64,000 nt of DNA from Eubacteriales bacterium (GTDB lineage Bacteria; Bacillota; Clostridia; Lachnospirales; Lachnospiraceae), in assembly GCA_030526265.1 (NCBI GenBank), contig JAUNDE010000001.1, positions 1 through 64,000 on the forward strand, written 5' to 3'. Position numbers and translations under genes: made by a program. The number at the start of each line of letters is the position of its first letter. Position 1 is the stretch's first letter. Of the stretch, positions 44,884 to 54,881 are shown in pieces. Under the pieces are notes generated by a model. It ran no database searches, was not told the DNA's origin, and worked only from the letters and a program-made list of their open reading frames with translations.

Positions 44884-45801
44884 TTATGCTTTTCCTAATA
44901 AAAAGAGAATACGGATGAACATCTCATCAGTCCATTTATCTTTATACCTACACTTTTGTAGTGTTTTTTTTATCCGTCCCTTTTTTCCTAAATATAACTT
45001 AAAAATTTTTTTCTGTTCATCTGTTAATTCACTCAAAAAGTCACAATAAAAATTTCGAAATCTCTTGTACATTTCTTCCCTATGATCTTCAAGAATAAAA
45101 TAGGAAATCCGCCATAAAAAATGAGATAAATAATTTCCACCTCTTAAATCTTGAGTTGAAGCATTGTCTCCATGTCGTCTATATGCCGCGTCACAATGTA
45201 CTCCCCATATTGTAACCCCCTTCAGAAGGCAATACAAATACAACACATCATCGTGTGGACAGCCACCAGCCAGGCATTTCTTATTTTTCACACCATCTAA
45301 TGCCGCTTTATTGAAAGTTTCCGTAAAGCCAAGTATATTGTTATCTCCCAGTGTAATATATTTCACAAGTGTATGATTTTGCAGATATGCGGCATTTCTC
45401 TTTTTGCGATTCATATCTCCATCACACCATACAAAATCACTTAAATACAACGCAGGAATGGACTTATCCACTTTTGATAATTCATCTACTGCATGCTTAA
45501 TTTTATTATTTCCCCATACATCATCCTGATCACAAAATGCATAGTAATCTGCTTCTCCGGCATTCTTTATCAACCACTGAAAGCTTTTCATCCACCCAAC
45601 ATTTACGCCTTCATGTACTACTATCTTCTCCGGATATTTTTCTTGATATTCGCTTAAAATAGATACCGTTTCATCTGATGAACCATCATCTCGAATAATA
45701 ATTTTAAAATTACTGTATTCTTGTTTAAGCAAGCTTTCCATTTGGTCTGCTATATATTTTTCGCCATTATATGTAGACAGTAAAATATGTACTTTTTTCA
45801 T
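44884..45801 (-). CDS. Family 2 glycosyltransferase
   Basis: 305 residues. KVHILLSTYNGEKYIADQME, IIIRDDGSSDETVSIL and YAFCDQDDVWGNNKIKHAV, the pattern of GT2 rhamnosyl/galactosyltransferases with a CDQDD metal site. The C-terminal part has RISYFILEDHREEMYKRF. Its start overlaps the stop of the preceding gene by one base (ATGA arrangement), so it is coupled to it. Confidence 0.82.
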   Translation of the reverse strand: MKKVHILLSTYNGEKYIADQMESLLKQEYSNFKIIIRDDGSSDETVSILSEYQEKYPEKIVVHEGVNVGWMKSFQWLIKNAGEADYYAFCDQDDVWGNNKIKHAVDELSKVDKSIPALYLSDFVWCDGDMNRKKRNAAYLQNHTLVKYITLGDNNILGFTETFNKAALDGVKNKKCLAGGCPHDDVLYLYCLLKGVTIWGVHCDAAYRRHGDNASTQDLRGGNYLSHFLWRISYFILEDHREEMYKRFRNFYCDFLSELTDEQKKIFKLYLGKKGRIKKTLQKCRYKDKWTDEMFIRILFLLGKA

Positions 45802-46706
45802 CAGCGCTGCTCCTTGTTAAACTTTAGTGTTTCAAAAACCATACTCATAAACTTATACATTCTTACTTTTGCAAGTACATATCTGAAAAGCATTGCCCTT
45901 TTCATCTGCTTTGTAAATGCAACATCATACGCTTTCTTAAAACTATCTGCGCCATTTCGTCCACCTTTTTCCAAAAAAGTTGCTCTATGATAATAATGCT
46001 CATATAGTGCCTTTTTTCTATGCTTAAAATCAGTTTCATATTTTTTTTCAAGAATCTTATATGCTTGGATTCCCTTTTCTATATTTGACGTAATACTATC
46101 TCCCAGAACCCAGCAATCGACTAACGGTTCCTCAATAAAATAAATTTTATATCCTTTTTGTAATATCTGTAATGCAAAATCCCAATCTTGAAATCTTGGT
46201 AAGCGTTCATCAAACCGTATTTCTTCTACCACTTTCTTTTTAAGTACGATTGTCTGTGTACTCACACAGTTGCATTCTAATAATTTTCCTAATTTATCTT
46301 TCTCAGAATTCAGATTTATTTTGGGTACTATTGTACATCTATTGTTTTCCGTTCTATTTAACGCCGAAAAAACCATATCTGCTTCTTCTCTTTCTAGTGC
46401 ATCAATAGATTTTTTCAACTTATCCTCATGCCAACAATCATCGCTATCGTGAAATGCAATAATCGTCCCTTTTGCCTTTTCAATCCCAATGTTTCTAGCT
46501 TTACAAGCCCCTCCATTCTTTTCGCATGTGATTATTTTTATACGATCATCTTTTATGCTCTTTACAATTTCAACTGACTTATCAGTTGAACAATCATCCA
46601 CAATCAGTACCTCTATATCTTTATATGATTGGTTTAACACACTTTCTATAGCCTTTTTTACTGTTTTTTCTCTATTGTATACCGGAATAATCACTGATAT
46701 TAACAT
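45801..46706 (-). CDS. Family 2 glycosyltransferase
   Basis: 301 residues. LISVIIPVYNREKTVKKAIE, VLIVDDCSTDKSVEIV, and IIAFHDSDDCWHEDKLKKS with the DSDD site; RFDERLPRFQDWDFALQIL is the acceptor-region motif. A second paralogue-like GT2 in a row of three. Sugar unknown. Confidence 0.82.
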   Translation of the reverse strand: MLISVIIPVYNREKTVKKAIESVLNQSYKDIEVLIVDDCSTDKSVEIVKSIKDDRIKIITCEKNGGACKARNIGIEKAKGTIIAFHDSDDCWHEDKLKKSIDALEREEADMVFSALNRTENNRCTIVPKINLNSEKDKLGKLLECNCVSTQTIVLKKKVVEEIRFDERLPRFQDWDFALQILQKGYKIYFIEEPLVDCWVLGDSITSNIEKGIQAYKILEKKYETDFKHRKKALYEHYYHRATFLEKGGRNGADSFKKAYDVAFTKQMKRAMLFRYVLAKVRMYKFMSMVFETLKFNKEQR

Positions 46707-46740
46707 ATACTTTCCCGATGTATTTACATCATATTCCTTT

Positions 46741-47655
46741 CTATATATTATCTATACCCAACTCTTTCACTAATACTTTTAACGAATCAATTTGATACCT
46801 ATGCCAGGCAATGCGTTTTTCTTTCCTTTTTCTTGTAACTGAGTTCGTCGCAACATCTTCTAAATGCTTAATGAGTAATTTGGGGTTGTATACTGTTACC
46901 AATTCTTTTTTTTGACATCTGAGAAATAAAAGTTCCTCTTCTTTATACAAAAATGTATCTGGATGAAATGCTTCTCTATATAACTGTATATAATGGGGTG
47001 AAAACACAAGGCAGCAACCATGCAAAATGATATTTTCATGACGCTCATCCAAATGGTCTGACGTCTCATATTCACTATAACGATTGTCAGGCTTGATTCT
47101 CAAGCATTTGCAAATCAATATTTTCGCCAGCCTTATTGCCGAAACAACATAATGCAAATGCATCTTTTCAAATCTCATTTCTTTCTGATGAAACCTTATT
47201 TCATTTTCAAAAAAAGTAACATCCGGAAGCAGTCTCATAATCACATTTATTTTGCCGTTTTTTAATATTATTTTAGGACCCATGACTCCGAAGTTACTTG
47301 TCTCATATTCTTTCTGAATAACGTCAAAAAAGTCGTCTTGAACAAGCAAAGTATCATTATTCATGACACACACAAAATCAGACTTCAAATCTTCCACTGC
47401 ATATTTATAACCGACATTATTACCTTTTGCAAATCCAAAGTTTGTATCATTTATTATTACTACAATTTTCTCATCTGCAATGTACCTTTTTTTTAATACT
47501 TCTCCCGTATGATTAGGAGATGCATTATCTACTATGACTATTCGAAAATTGGCAGTGTCAATTTTTTCTTTTATTGAATTCACACAATTGATAGTTTCCT
47601 CTATCGCATTATAATGCAATATTACAAAACTAATTAAGCATCCTTTTCTTTCCAA
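46741..47655 (-). CDS. Family 2 glycosyltransferase, rhamnosyltransferase-like
   Basis: 304 residues. LISFVILHYNAIEETINCVN, VIVDNASPNHTGEVL and VCVMNNDTLLVQDDFF; the NNDT donor site and the DNASPN segment are typical of WbbL-type rhamnosyltransferases. YKEEELLFLRCQKKELV serves as the acceptor-region motif. It sits just before the nucleotide-sugar dehydrogenase gene on the transcript. Confidence 0.8.
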   Translation of the reverse strand: MERKGCLISFVILHYNAIEETINCVNSIKEKIDTANFRIVIVDNASPNHTGEVLKKRYIADEKIVVIINDTNFGFAKGNNVGYKYAVEDLKSDFVCVMNNDTLLVQDDFFDVIQKEYETSNFGVMGPKIILKNGKINVIMRLLPDVTFFENEIRFHQKEMRFEKMHLHYVVSAIRLAKILICKCLRIKPDNRYSEYETSDHLDERHENIILHGCCLVFSPHYIQLYREAFHPDTFLYKEEELLFLRCQKKELVTVYNPKLLIKHLEDVATNSVTRKRKEKRIAWHRYQIDSLKVLVKELGIDNI

Positions 47656-47679
47656 AATATCTTACCGTTCCTTTTTTAC

Positions 47680-48864
47680 TTAATCTCTGAAAAAAACATC
47701 TCTTGTATATACTTTTTCTTGTACATCATCTAATTCATTATCATACCGATTAGCAATAATTACATCTGCTTTATCTTTGAACACTTTTAATTCATTTATC
47801 ACACTATACCTTTGAAACTCTTTTTCCTTCAATGTTGGTTCGAAAATAATAATCTCAACCCCTTCTCCTCTCAATCGTTTCATCACTCCCTGAATAGAAG
47901 ACTGTCTGAAGTTATCTGAATTAAACTTCATTGCTAATCTATAAACTCCAACCACCTTTGGGTTCCTTTTCAGCACCTGTGAAGCAATAAAATCCTTCCT
48001 TGTTCGATTCGCCTCAACAATAGCCCCCATAATTTCATTAGGAACATCCTGGTAATTTGCAAGTAATTGCTTAGTATCCTTTGGAAGACAGTATCCCCCA
48101 TAGCCAAATGATGGATTATTATAATGAGTTCCTATTCTTGGATCAAGTCCAACACCTTCTATGATCTGCCTTGTGTCAAGACCTTTCATTTCAGCATAAG
48201 TGTCCAGTTCATTAAAATATGCTACCCGAAGCGCAAGGTATGTATTGGCAAAAAGCTTGATCGCTTCTGCCTCTGTAGCATCAGTCAAAAGTACTGGAAC
48301 GTCTTCTTTTTTTGCACCATTTTTCAAAAGTTCAGAAAATTCCTTTGCCTTGTCATGCATTATCTCATTCCCCTTTGGAGAACCCACTACGATTCTCGAT
48401 GGATACAGATTATCATACAGGGCTTTTCCTTCTCTTAAAAATTCAGGAGAAAAAAGGAAATGACAATTTGGATATTTTTCCACAAGGTTTTCTGTATATC
48501 CTACCGGCACTGTTGATTTTACGACAATTGTAATGGAAGGATTATTCTCATTTATTTTTTTGATAACATCCTCAACAGATGATGTGTCAAAGTAATTCAA
48601 ATCCGGATCATAATTCGTCGGTGTTGATATGACAACATAATCTGCATCCATGAGCTCTGGTTCAAGCTCAATACCACAACGCAAATGCAATGCTTTCTCC
48701 TGCAGATATTCTTCGATTTCTCTATCTTTAATAGGTGAGCAATGATGATTTACCATTTCAACCCTATCTTTTGAAATGTCATATGCAAATACCTCGTTAT
48801 GCTGTGACAGCAAGATTGCATTTGCAAGCCCTACATATCCCATTCCTGCTATTATGATCTTCAT
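47680..48864 (-). CDS. ugd: UDP-glucose 6-dehydrogenase (nucleotide-sugar dehydrogenase)
   Basis: NAD-dependent oxidation of a UDP-hexose to the uronic acid, giving UDP-glucuronate. 394 residues. Rossmann start [53 protein letters not shown] and the catalytic Cys in [15 protein letters not shown]. Start 48864 follows AGGAAAACAGG; the frame extends 39 codons further upstream into the flippase gene but without support. A short, streptococcal HasB/Cps2K-type enzyme, which predicts uronic acid in one of the polymers. Confidence 0.9.
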   Translation of the reverse strand: MKIIIAGMGYVGLANAILLSQHNEVFAYDISKDRVEMVNHHCSPIKDREIEEYLQEKALHLRCGIELEPELMDADYVVISTPTNYDPDLNYFDTSSVEDVIKKINENNPSITIVVKSTVPVGYTENLVEKYPNCHFLFSPEFLREGKALYDNLYPSRIVVGSPKGNEIMHDKAKEFSELLKNGAKKEDVPVLLTDATEAEAIKLFANTYLALRVAYFNELDTYAEMKGLDTRQIIEGVGLDPRIGTHYNNPSFGYGGYCLPKDTKQLLANYQDVPNEIMGAIVEANRTRKDFIASQVLKRNPKVVGVYRLAMKFNSDNFRQSSIQGVMKRLRGEGVEIIIFEPTLKEKEFQRYSVINELKVFKDKADVIIANRYDNELDDVQEKVYTRDVFFRD

Positions 48865-48875
48865 ACCTGTTTTCC

Positions 48876-50342
48876 TCATTTCTTCTTTATTTTCTCTAAA
48901 CGCTGAAAAAACTGCTCCATTAATCCTTTTAAATATGGATCTTTTATAAGAATCAATATCACAAAATAACCAACTATACAAATCAGCACTGTATTAATAA
49001 GTATTAACGGAATGCTGCTCATGAAACAATCCATCATATATCTTACGGCAAAAAACCAAACACTGGCCAGTAAATAGACAGGTCCCCTTGTATAAAGGCT
49101 TCTCGTTGCAAAAAAACGACTTGAGTAATATGTCAGAACAATAAGTACAACAACTTCCGAAAATAATGTTGCAACAGACGCCCCGGTTACTCCGAATCGA
49201 GGAATGAGAATTGCATTTGCAATCAAATTAAACACCGCGCCACATATGGTGGATATCAATACATCCTTATCCTTCTTGTGCGGAATACAAATCTGATATG
49301 CCAAAATACGATTAACCGCTCCGATCACAACCTTAGCCGACAAAATTTTAGCTGCGAGACTTCCTGCAAGGAACTCACTTCCACTAAAGAGCAGAATTAA
49401 AATATCGCTTGTACACATCATACCAATTGATGTTGGCATTGCAATCATAAGAAGCATATCAACCGATGATTTCATCAATCTTTCATACTCTTTTTTCAAT
49501 CCATTTCCGATATAATATGAAACTCGTGGAAGAATCGTCGACGACACGGTACCTATCAATGTACTAACGACAGAATTAATTTTCACCGCTGCTGTATATA
49601 TACCTGTTGCATCATCTCCTCGCATAGCACCAAGCATCGTCGTATCCATTGTCATATAAATGCTGGATGCCACACTTGTACCAAAGATGAGCAATATAGG
49701 CATCAGGTGTTTTTTGTATTCGTGTAAACAGCTCATCCTCCAGTCAACAATCTTTCTAGAATGCCACAAATTCAAAATTGCCGAGCCACCGGATGATATC
49801 ACAGATAATGCTGCATATTTACAATAATCATCCTTGCTCTTAACCATCAAGAATAGCAGACATAACGATATAAACTGAAATAATACTGCTCTTTTTGTTA
49901 TATATGCATATTCTTCTTTAATAACAAAGAGCCATTCCATTCCGATTGTTGTGAACACGATTCCCACGCTGCAGATAATCAGTAACTTTTTATATCCGTC
50001 TAAAACCGGAAATCGCAAAAACACAAACAAAGCCATATAGGAAACTACTGTGGTGACCAGATTTATATTCAGTATTTCCTGCGCAAATTTGCTGAACTTC
50101 TCCTTGTCATCACGAATTCTGGCACCTTCCCTGACTGCATATGTATTGATACCCAGCGCTGCAAACATGGCAAAATATGAGATAATAGAACTTGCATAAT
50201 TTACTTTTCCAATACCTGCCGTTCCCAAAATTCTGGACGCATAAGGAAAGGTAATCAAAGGAAACAGCACGCTCATTAATGTTTTAATACCATTTGCTAT
50301 TAAATTAACCGTAATCGACTTCTGCTTTTTCTTAGTTTCCAT
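48876..50342 (-). CDS. Wzx-type oligosaccharide flippase
   Basis: 488 residues with 14 or so transmembrane helices. The N-terminus [20 protein letters not shown] followed by [19 protein letters not shown] is characteristic of the MOP/polysaccharide_synt family. It would move an undecaprenyl-linked repeat unit outward. It lies 11 nt before ugd and 67 nt downstream of the rhamnosidase stop; no terminator is apparent between them. Confidence 0.88.
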   Translation of the reverse strand: METKKKQKSITVNLIANGIKTLMSVLFPLITFPYASRILGTAGIGKVNYASSIISYFAMFAALGINTYAVREGARIRDDKEKFSKFAQEILNINLVTTVVSYMALFVFLRFPVLDGYKKLLIICSVGIVFTTIGMEWLFVIKEEYAYITKRAVLFQFISLCLLFLMVKSKDDYCKYAALSVISSGGSAILNLWHSRKIVDWRMSCLHEYKKHLMPILLIFGTSVASSIYMTMDTTMLGAMRGDDATGIYTAAVKINSVVSTLIGTVSSTILPRVSYYIGNGLKKEYERLMKSSVDMLLMIAMPTSIGMMCTSDILILLFSGSEFLAGSLAAKILSAKVVIGAVNRILAYQICIPHKKDKDVLISTICGAVFNLIANAILIPRFGVTGASVATLFSEVVVLIVLTYYSSRFFATRSLYTRGPVYLLASVWFFAVRYMMDCFMSSIPLILINTVLICIVGYFVILILIKDPYLKGLMEQFFQRLEKIKKK

Positions 50343-50409
50343 ATAACCTCTTCAGATATAATATTATAGCATTCTTTTGACTTACAGGCAACGTGCCTAT
50401 CTTCAGACA

Positions 50410-53400
50410 TTACCTTGCCTTCAAAAACGCATTTTCCACGCTTCCCGGTGCTTTTCCGTCTTTTTCTACTAATACAATTTCAATGCCTTCCAGCCGCTTT
50501 GCCAGTCCTTCTGTACCTGCTGATTCACCATTCTTTGCCCAGCCAAGCCAGCCGTAAGTCTGTGCATGAACGCGGTAATAAATATCATATTTTTCTGACA
50601 TTTCTCCCGTCAATCGAATCTGGATTGCCTCCAATCGTTTCGCTTTTCCGCTGGTTCCAGACATCTGTCCATTGCTTTTCCATCCGGATTCCCATCCATA
50701 AGATTGAATATGTGTTCTGTACTGAACGCTTCCTGATACACTTGAATCCATATTCTCTATCTGAATCGCTTCCAATCGTTTCGCTTCTCCAGTAGTGCCG
50801 GACATCGCTCCATCATATACATAAGACTGCCATCCATAACTCTGCACATGGGTTCGATACCCAATCGCAGCTTTTCGGAATGCATCGTTCGTTGTTCCCG
50901 GAGCTGTGTTTCCTTTGCGAACCAGCTTTATCTGAATCGCCTCCAATCGTTTTGCATACCCTTCACTGCCAGCTGATTCCCCGTTTTTCGCCCAGCCAAG
51001 CCAGCCAAATGTTTGCACATGAACGCGGTAATAGACATCATATTGTTTTTCCAAATTGCCCGTGAGTTTAATTTTAATAGCCTCTAATCTCTTGGCTTGT
51101 CCTGTTGTACCTGCTATCTGTCCATCAGATTTCCAATCCTGCCAGCCATAACTTTGTACATGTGTTTGGTAAGTAATTCCCCCTGACACATCTACATTTT
51201 GAACTGAAATCTTAATTCCTTCCAATCGCTTGGCACTTCCAACCGTACCTGATATTTCTCCATCTCCACATGTCTGCTGCCAGCCGAAACTCTGTACATG
51301 TGTAGAATATACCAATTGCTTTTCGTCTTTTGACCTGTATGCTTCTGCCATGTCACCAGGTACTTCTGTTCCCTTTTCACGAAGAGATATTTGAATCATT
51401 GAAACTTCTTTAGAATAACCCGATGTACCGGCAGGCTCTCCATTTTCTGCCCAGTCAAGCCAGCCAATTCCCTGGACATAAGCTCTGTAGTAAATATCGC
51501 ACACTTTAGCCAGTTCTCCGGTTAATCGAATCCTAAAAGCTTCCAGTCGCTTACCCGAACCTGCCATTCCGCTCTCCTGTGAAGTACTGCACCAGTTCTG
51601 CCATCCATAACTCTGCATGTAAGCGGAATACTCAATACCACCGGGTGTTTTCTGATTTCTAATCCCAATTCGAATTGCTTCAATCTTGTTATCCGATGAC
51701 TTTCCCGACTCCAATTCATTGGTCACATTTTCTGCCCAACACGAATTCGCATAAGTGCTATATACAACGTCCTCTTTCAACCATTCCGAATTATCCTGTA
51801 AAATTCCTGAATTTACAGAAAAGCTGTATGTTCCTGATTGCAACTGACAGCTCAGATAGCCAGCTTCTTTCTGCGTTTCAGTCTGGCATCCATCAATCAT
51901 AATCGTATCAGCCTGATTACTAACCGGAATCAAAAGCGTTCCTGTTGAATTAGGCGGAACAGTAATATTTCCTGCAATCTCTCCATTCCCATTTAACGAA
52001 TATGACACTTCGATTGTCCCTTTCAAAGTCGGAACTTTCGTCGAAGCACTGCTCAGTCCACCCGGCTGTAATTTCACCTGAAATGTATCAAATCCTGCTG
52101 TTGTAGGACGAATTCCAAACATTCCCCGGATCAGCATACTTGCCGGCACTGATCCCCATGGATGACACAGACTCATATTTGCTTTAAGAGAACTGTTCCA
52201 TGCCTCTGAAGTAGTTGTTGCTCCCAGACCATACATCATATAGCCCCAGCTTTTTACTCCTTTGACGTCTTCAGAGTTACTCATAATCTGTCTTGCCAAT
52301 TCTCCGTGGTTTGTTCGATATAATCCCTGAAGAAGGAAATACGTACCGTAGACACTCATTTTTACTTCTCCGTCAGATTCAATCGAAGCGTACATAGCAT
52401 CAGCCATTGCCTGATCTGCATACACTCCAAAAGCCATTGCATACGCTGTTGCATGCTGTGCAGAATGTTCCACGATATATCCTCCGCTGTCTAATCCGTC
52501 ATAGAATTCTCCTGTACTCGAATTATACATTTTTTGAATCATGTTTTTCTTTATTGTGTCTGATAGATTCTGATAATAACTGCTCTCCTGAGTATGACCC
52601 AACACCTTTGCAATCTCAGCCATATCAGCATACCCGCCCACACACACTGCATTAAATACTGTGTTATAATAAGAATCCGAAATTCTGTATCCATCAATCT
52701 CTGAATTCGGCCAGTCGACCATAATTCTCTGTCCTGAAGCATCTCCTACGCTGACTGTTTTCATCAATCCCTGTGATGAATCATAATACTGTTCCAGAGT
52801 TTTTTTCTTTAATAGTTGATAAGACTCCTCCAGATCACGGATATCGCCTGTATACAGATAATTTTCATAGACCAGCATAATATTATAAATAGAATATTCT
52901 GCCGGCCATGTGGTATTATTAAGCAAATACTCCGCCGAAAACTTTGCAGACGGTGACGCATCTGAAAAACTGTAACTGGTTAAAGCAGTAATAAAAGCAT
53001 CTCCCTCATAAGGTCTGCGTTCTCTGTTCTGCGTATCTACATAAACATCCTGGTTCGTAACTTTGCTCGTATGTTTTACCATATCATACAAATCATTCAA
53101 TACAGAATTGGAAGAATCAAAATCTGATTTTTCATCATTGAACTCCTGTCGAAGCGACAAACCTCTGATATTGTCTACAGAAATATCCGAATACAGACCT
53201 CTGATCATCACATAACGAAATGTTTTCATACCGATACCCGCCAGTGTCTGATTTCCTGCTTTCAAAGTCCATTTTTCCTGATACTTATTCCCTGTATTCA
53301 GATTGTATTTCACACTTCCATCTGAATTTAGTTCTTCTCCATACTCAATTGTGATCGATGTATTCTTGCTGAAATCTCCACTCAATTGAAGTGAACCAAC

Positions 53401-54678
53401 AAACTCTTTTCCGAAATCGATCAGATAATTTCCACTCCCGGATTTCGTTACAGACTGAGGAATCACTTCATAATGCTTCATATTTTCTATCTGTACCGAT
53501 TCAAAAACAGTCCTGCTAAAAACACTGTTTTTTGTCGGTACACTCCATGCGCTGGCATTATACCCTGCCTGTGTCCATCCAGCCGGGTATACAGTTCCAT
53601 TCAGATTATCCCGTCTGGCTGTATAATATGATGTACCAATGGAAGTCGTATCATTTCCAATATAAATATTGTCTGCATCAAGTACTTTCCATGCCCCACT
53701 GTCACGTCCACTGTTAGTGATCACCTGGCTGCTTCCATCAGAATAATAATACGTAATCTGACACAAGAATGCAGAATTTGACTCTGAATAGCATATTGCC
53801 CCAACAGTATTCTTTCCTTCCTTCAGTACATCTGTCACATCATAAGTATTGTAATACAATACAGATCCATTCTGACGGGCTGGTCCAACCCCGATTTCTT
53901 CTCCATTCACATATAGACTGTATACATACTGACATGTTGGAATCGTCGACGATGCAGTTACACTGATAACCGCTTTTTCAACATTCTCCATTTTCTCAAT
54001 CTCATGTCTCATCATAACCGTTTTCTGATCTGATGATCCCCAGATTCCATCTTTATTCACCCAATTGGATCCAACCGCTGTGGTAAATGCCTGCGGTTCT
54101 GACAGTGAACTTTCTACTCCATCTGTATTCTTTATCTGTACCTGCCAATAATATAATTCATTATCCTGTAAAGTACCTGACAAATCATACTGTACAGATA
54201 TATTTTGGGCAGAGCTAATCCATCCAGTGTCATAAAGGTACTGACTTCTGCGAATATTCTCTATTCTGCCAGATACAACAATTCGATATGCGGTCTGCTT
54301 CTGCATGCCATTTATATTTGAATCTTTCCATGAGAATGACATTTTCTCTTTTGTCACACCATAAGGGTTAGAAAGAAGGTTAATCTTCATATCATATGGT
54401 GCATCTTCTCCAGCCTGTTCAAACCGAATCTCGCTTCTTTGTTCACTGACGATTTCATCCGTCTCATAAATTTGATCCTCTATTATTTCCTCATCGCTAT
54501 TTTCACCATCCGTTAACGAATTTTCCGCATCCTCACTTTCATCCATACTCCCAGATTCATCATAAGTCTCTTCTGGTGTTTCCTCCTGCAAAAATTCTTC
54601 CGCATAAACATAACTATTTCCTGTCATGCATGTGAGTGTTAATATCAATAAAACTGCAAGTATCTTCTTATATTTCAT
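50410..54678 (-). CDS. Secreted GH78 alpha-L-rhamnosidase with ChW repeats
   Basis: 1,422 residues. Signal peptide (about 1-26), acidic linker (to about 90), Fn3/beta-sandwich modules (about 95-490) including the bacterial rhamnosidase N domain (VISVTASSTIPTCQYVYSLY), then an (alpha/alpha)6 catalytic domain (about 500-870). The GH78 acidic motif is present as YVDTQNRERRPYEGD (about 545-560), with the Asp, the Glu of RER and the Asp of EGD in the positions of the catalytic residues, and TTTSEAWNSS near 824 as the base region. From about 985 to the end there are eight clear and one weak ChW repeats. It cleaves terminal alpha-L-rhamnose; given the locus, a self-made rhamnose polymer is the likely substrate. 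It has its own start region, separated from the next operon by a terminator. Confidence 0.92.
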   Translation of the reverse strand: MKYKKILAVLLILTLTCMTGNSYVYAEEFLQEETPEETYDESGSMDESEDAENSLTDGENSDEEIIEDQIYETDEIVSEQRSEIRFEQAGEDAPYDMKINLLSNPYGVTKEKMSFSWKDSNINGMQKQTAYRIVVSGRIENIRRSQYLYDTGWISSAQNISVQYDLSGTLQDNELYYWQVQIKNTDGVESSLSEPQAFTTAVGSNWVNKDGIWGSSDQKTVMMRHEIEKMENVEKAVISVTASSTIPTCQYVYSLYVNGEEIGVGPARQNGSVLYYNTYDVTDVLKEGKNTVGAICYSESNSAFLCQITYYYSDGSSQVITNSGRDSGAWKVLDADNIYIGNDTTSIGTSYYTARRDNLNGTVYPAGWTQAGYNASAWSVPTKNSVFSRTVFESVQIENMKHYEVIPQSVTKSGSGNYLIDFGKEFVGSLQLSGDFSKNTSITIEYGEELNSDGSVKYNLNTGNKYQEKWTLKAGNQTLAGIGMKTFRYVMIRGLYSDISVDNIRGLSLRQEFNDEKSDFDSSNSVLNDLYDMVKHTSKVTNQDVYVDTQNRERRPYEGDAFITALTSYSFSDASPSAKFSAEYLLNNTTWPAEYSIYNIMLVYENYLYTGDIRDLEESYQLLKKKTLEQYYDSSQGLMKTVSVGDASGQRIMVDWPNSEIDGYRISDSYYNTVFNAVCVGGYADMAEIAKVLGHTQESSYYQNLSDTIKKNMIQKMYNSSTGEFYDGLDSGGYIVEHSAQHATAYAMAFGVYADQAMADAMYASIESDGEVKMSVYGTYFLLQGLYRTNHGELARQIMSNSEDVKGVKSWGYMMYGLGATTTSEAWNSSLKANMSLCHPWGSVPASMLIRGMFGIRPTTAGFDTFQVKLQPGGLSSASTKVPTLKGTIEVSYSLNGNGEIAGNITVPPNSTGTLLIPVSNQADTIMIDGCQTETQKEAGYLSCQLQSGTYSFSVNSGILQDNSEWLKEDVVYSTYANSCWAENVTNELESGKSSDNKIEAIRIGIRNQKTPGGIEYSAYMQSYGWQNWCSTSQESGMAGSGKRLEAFRIRLTGELAKVCDIYYRAYVQGIGWLDWAENGEPAGTSGYSKEVSMIQISLREKGTEVPGDMAEAYRSKDEKQLVYSTHVQSFGWQQTCGDGEISGTVGSAKRLEGIKISVQNVDVSGGITYQTHVQSYGWQDWKSDGQIAGTTGQAKRLEAIKIKLTGNLEKQYDVYYRVHVQTFGWLGWAKNGESAGSEGYAKRLEAIQIKLVRKGNTAPGTTNDAFRKAAIGYRTHVQSYGWQSYVYDGAMSGTTGEAKRLEAIQIENMDSSVSGSVQYRTHIQSYGWESGWKSNGQMSGTSGKAKRLEAIQIRLTGEMSEKYDIYYRVHAQTYGWLGWAKNGESAGTEGLAKRLEGIEIVLVEKDGKAPGSVENAFLKAR

Positions 54679-54796
54679 AATTCTAATCCTTATTTCAAGT
54701 AATTTACTATAACTTAGTTATGATATCATACATTCAATAATCAAATCAAGTCATGCTGTCTCCAATTTTCCAGCAACTCTTTTTTCCTGACATTAT

Positions 54797-54826
54797 AAAA
54801 GCTTCTGGCTACAGCCAGAAGCTTTT
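54797..54826 (-). terminator. Terminator of the ChW-repeat hydrolase operon
   Basis: Perfect 14-bp stem AAAAGCTTCTGGCT / AGCCAGAAGCTTTT with a 2-nt centre, A-rich before and TTTTATAATG after on the minus strand. It lies 56 nt beyond the L,D-transpeptidase stop and isolates it from the rhamnosidase. Confidence 0.82.
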
Positions 54827-54881
54827 ACATTTTCACATATATTATCATTATATATATCCATTTGGAAAATTGTATTATATA

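Noticed and set aside
54679..54796. Promoter of the rhamnosidase gene
   Set aside because: Several TATAGT/TATGAT-like hexamers exist but none pairs with a -35 at acceptable spacing, so no site is listed; the rest of this gap shows nothing else.
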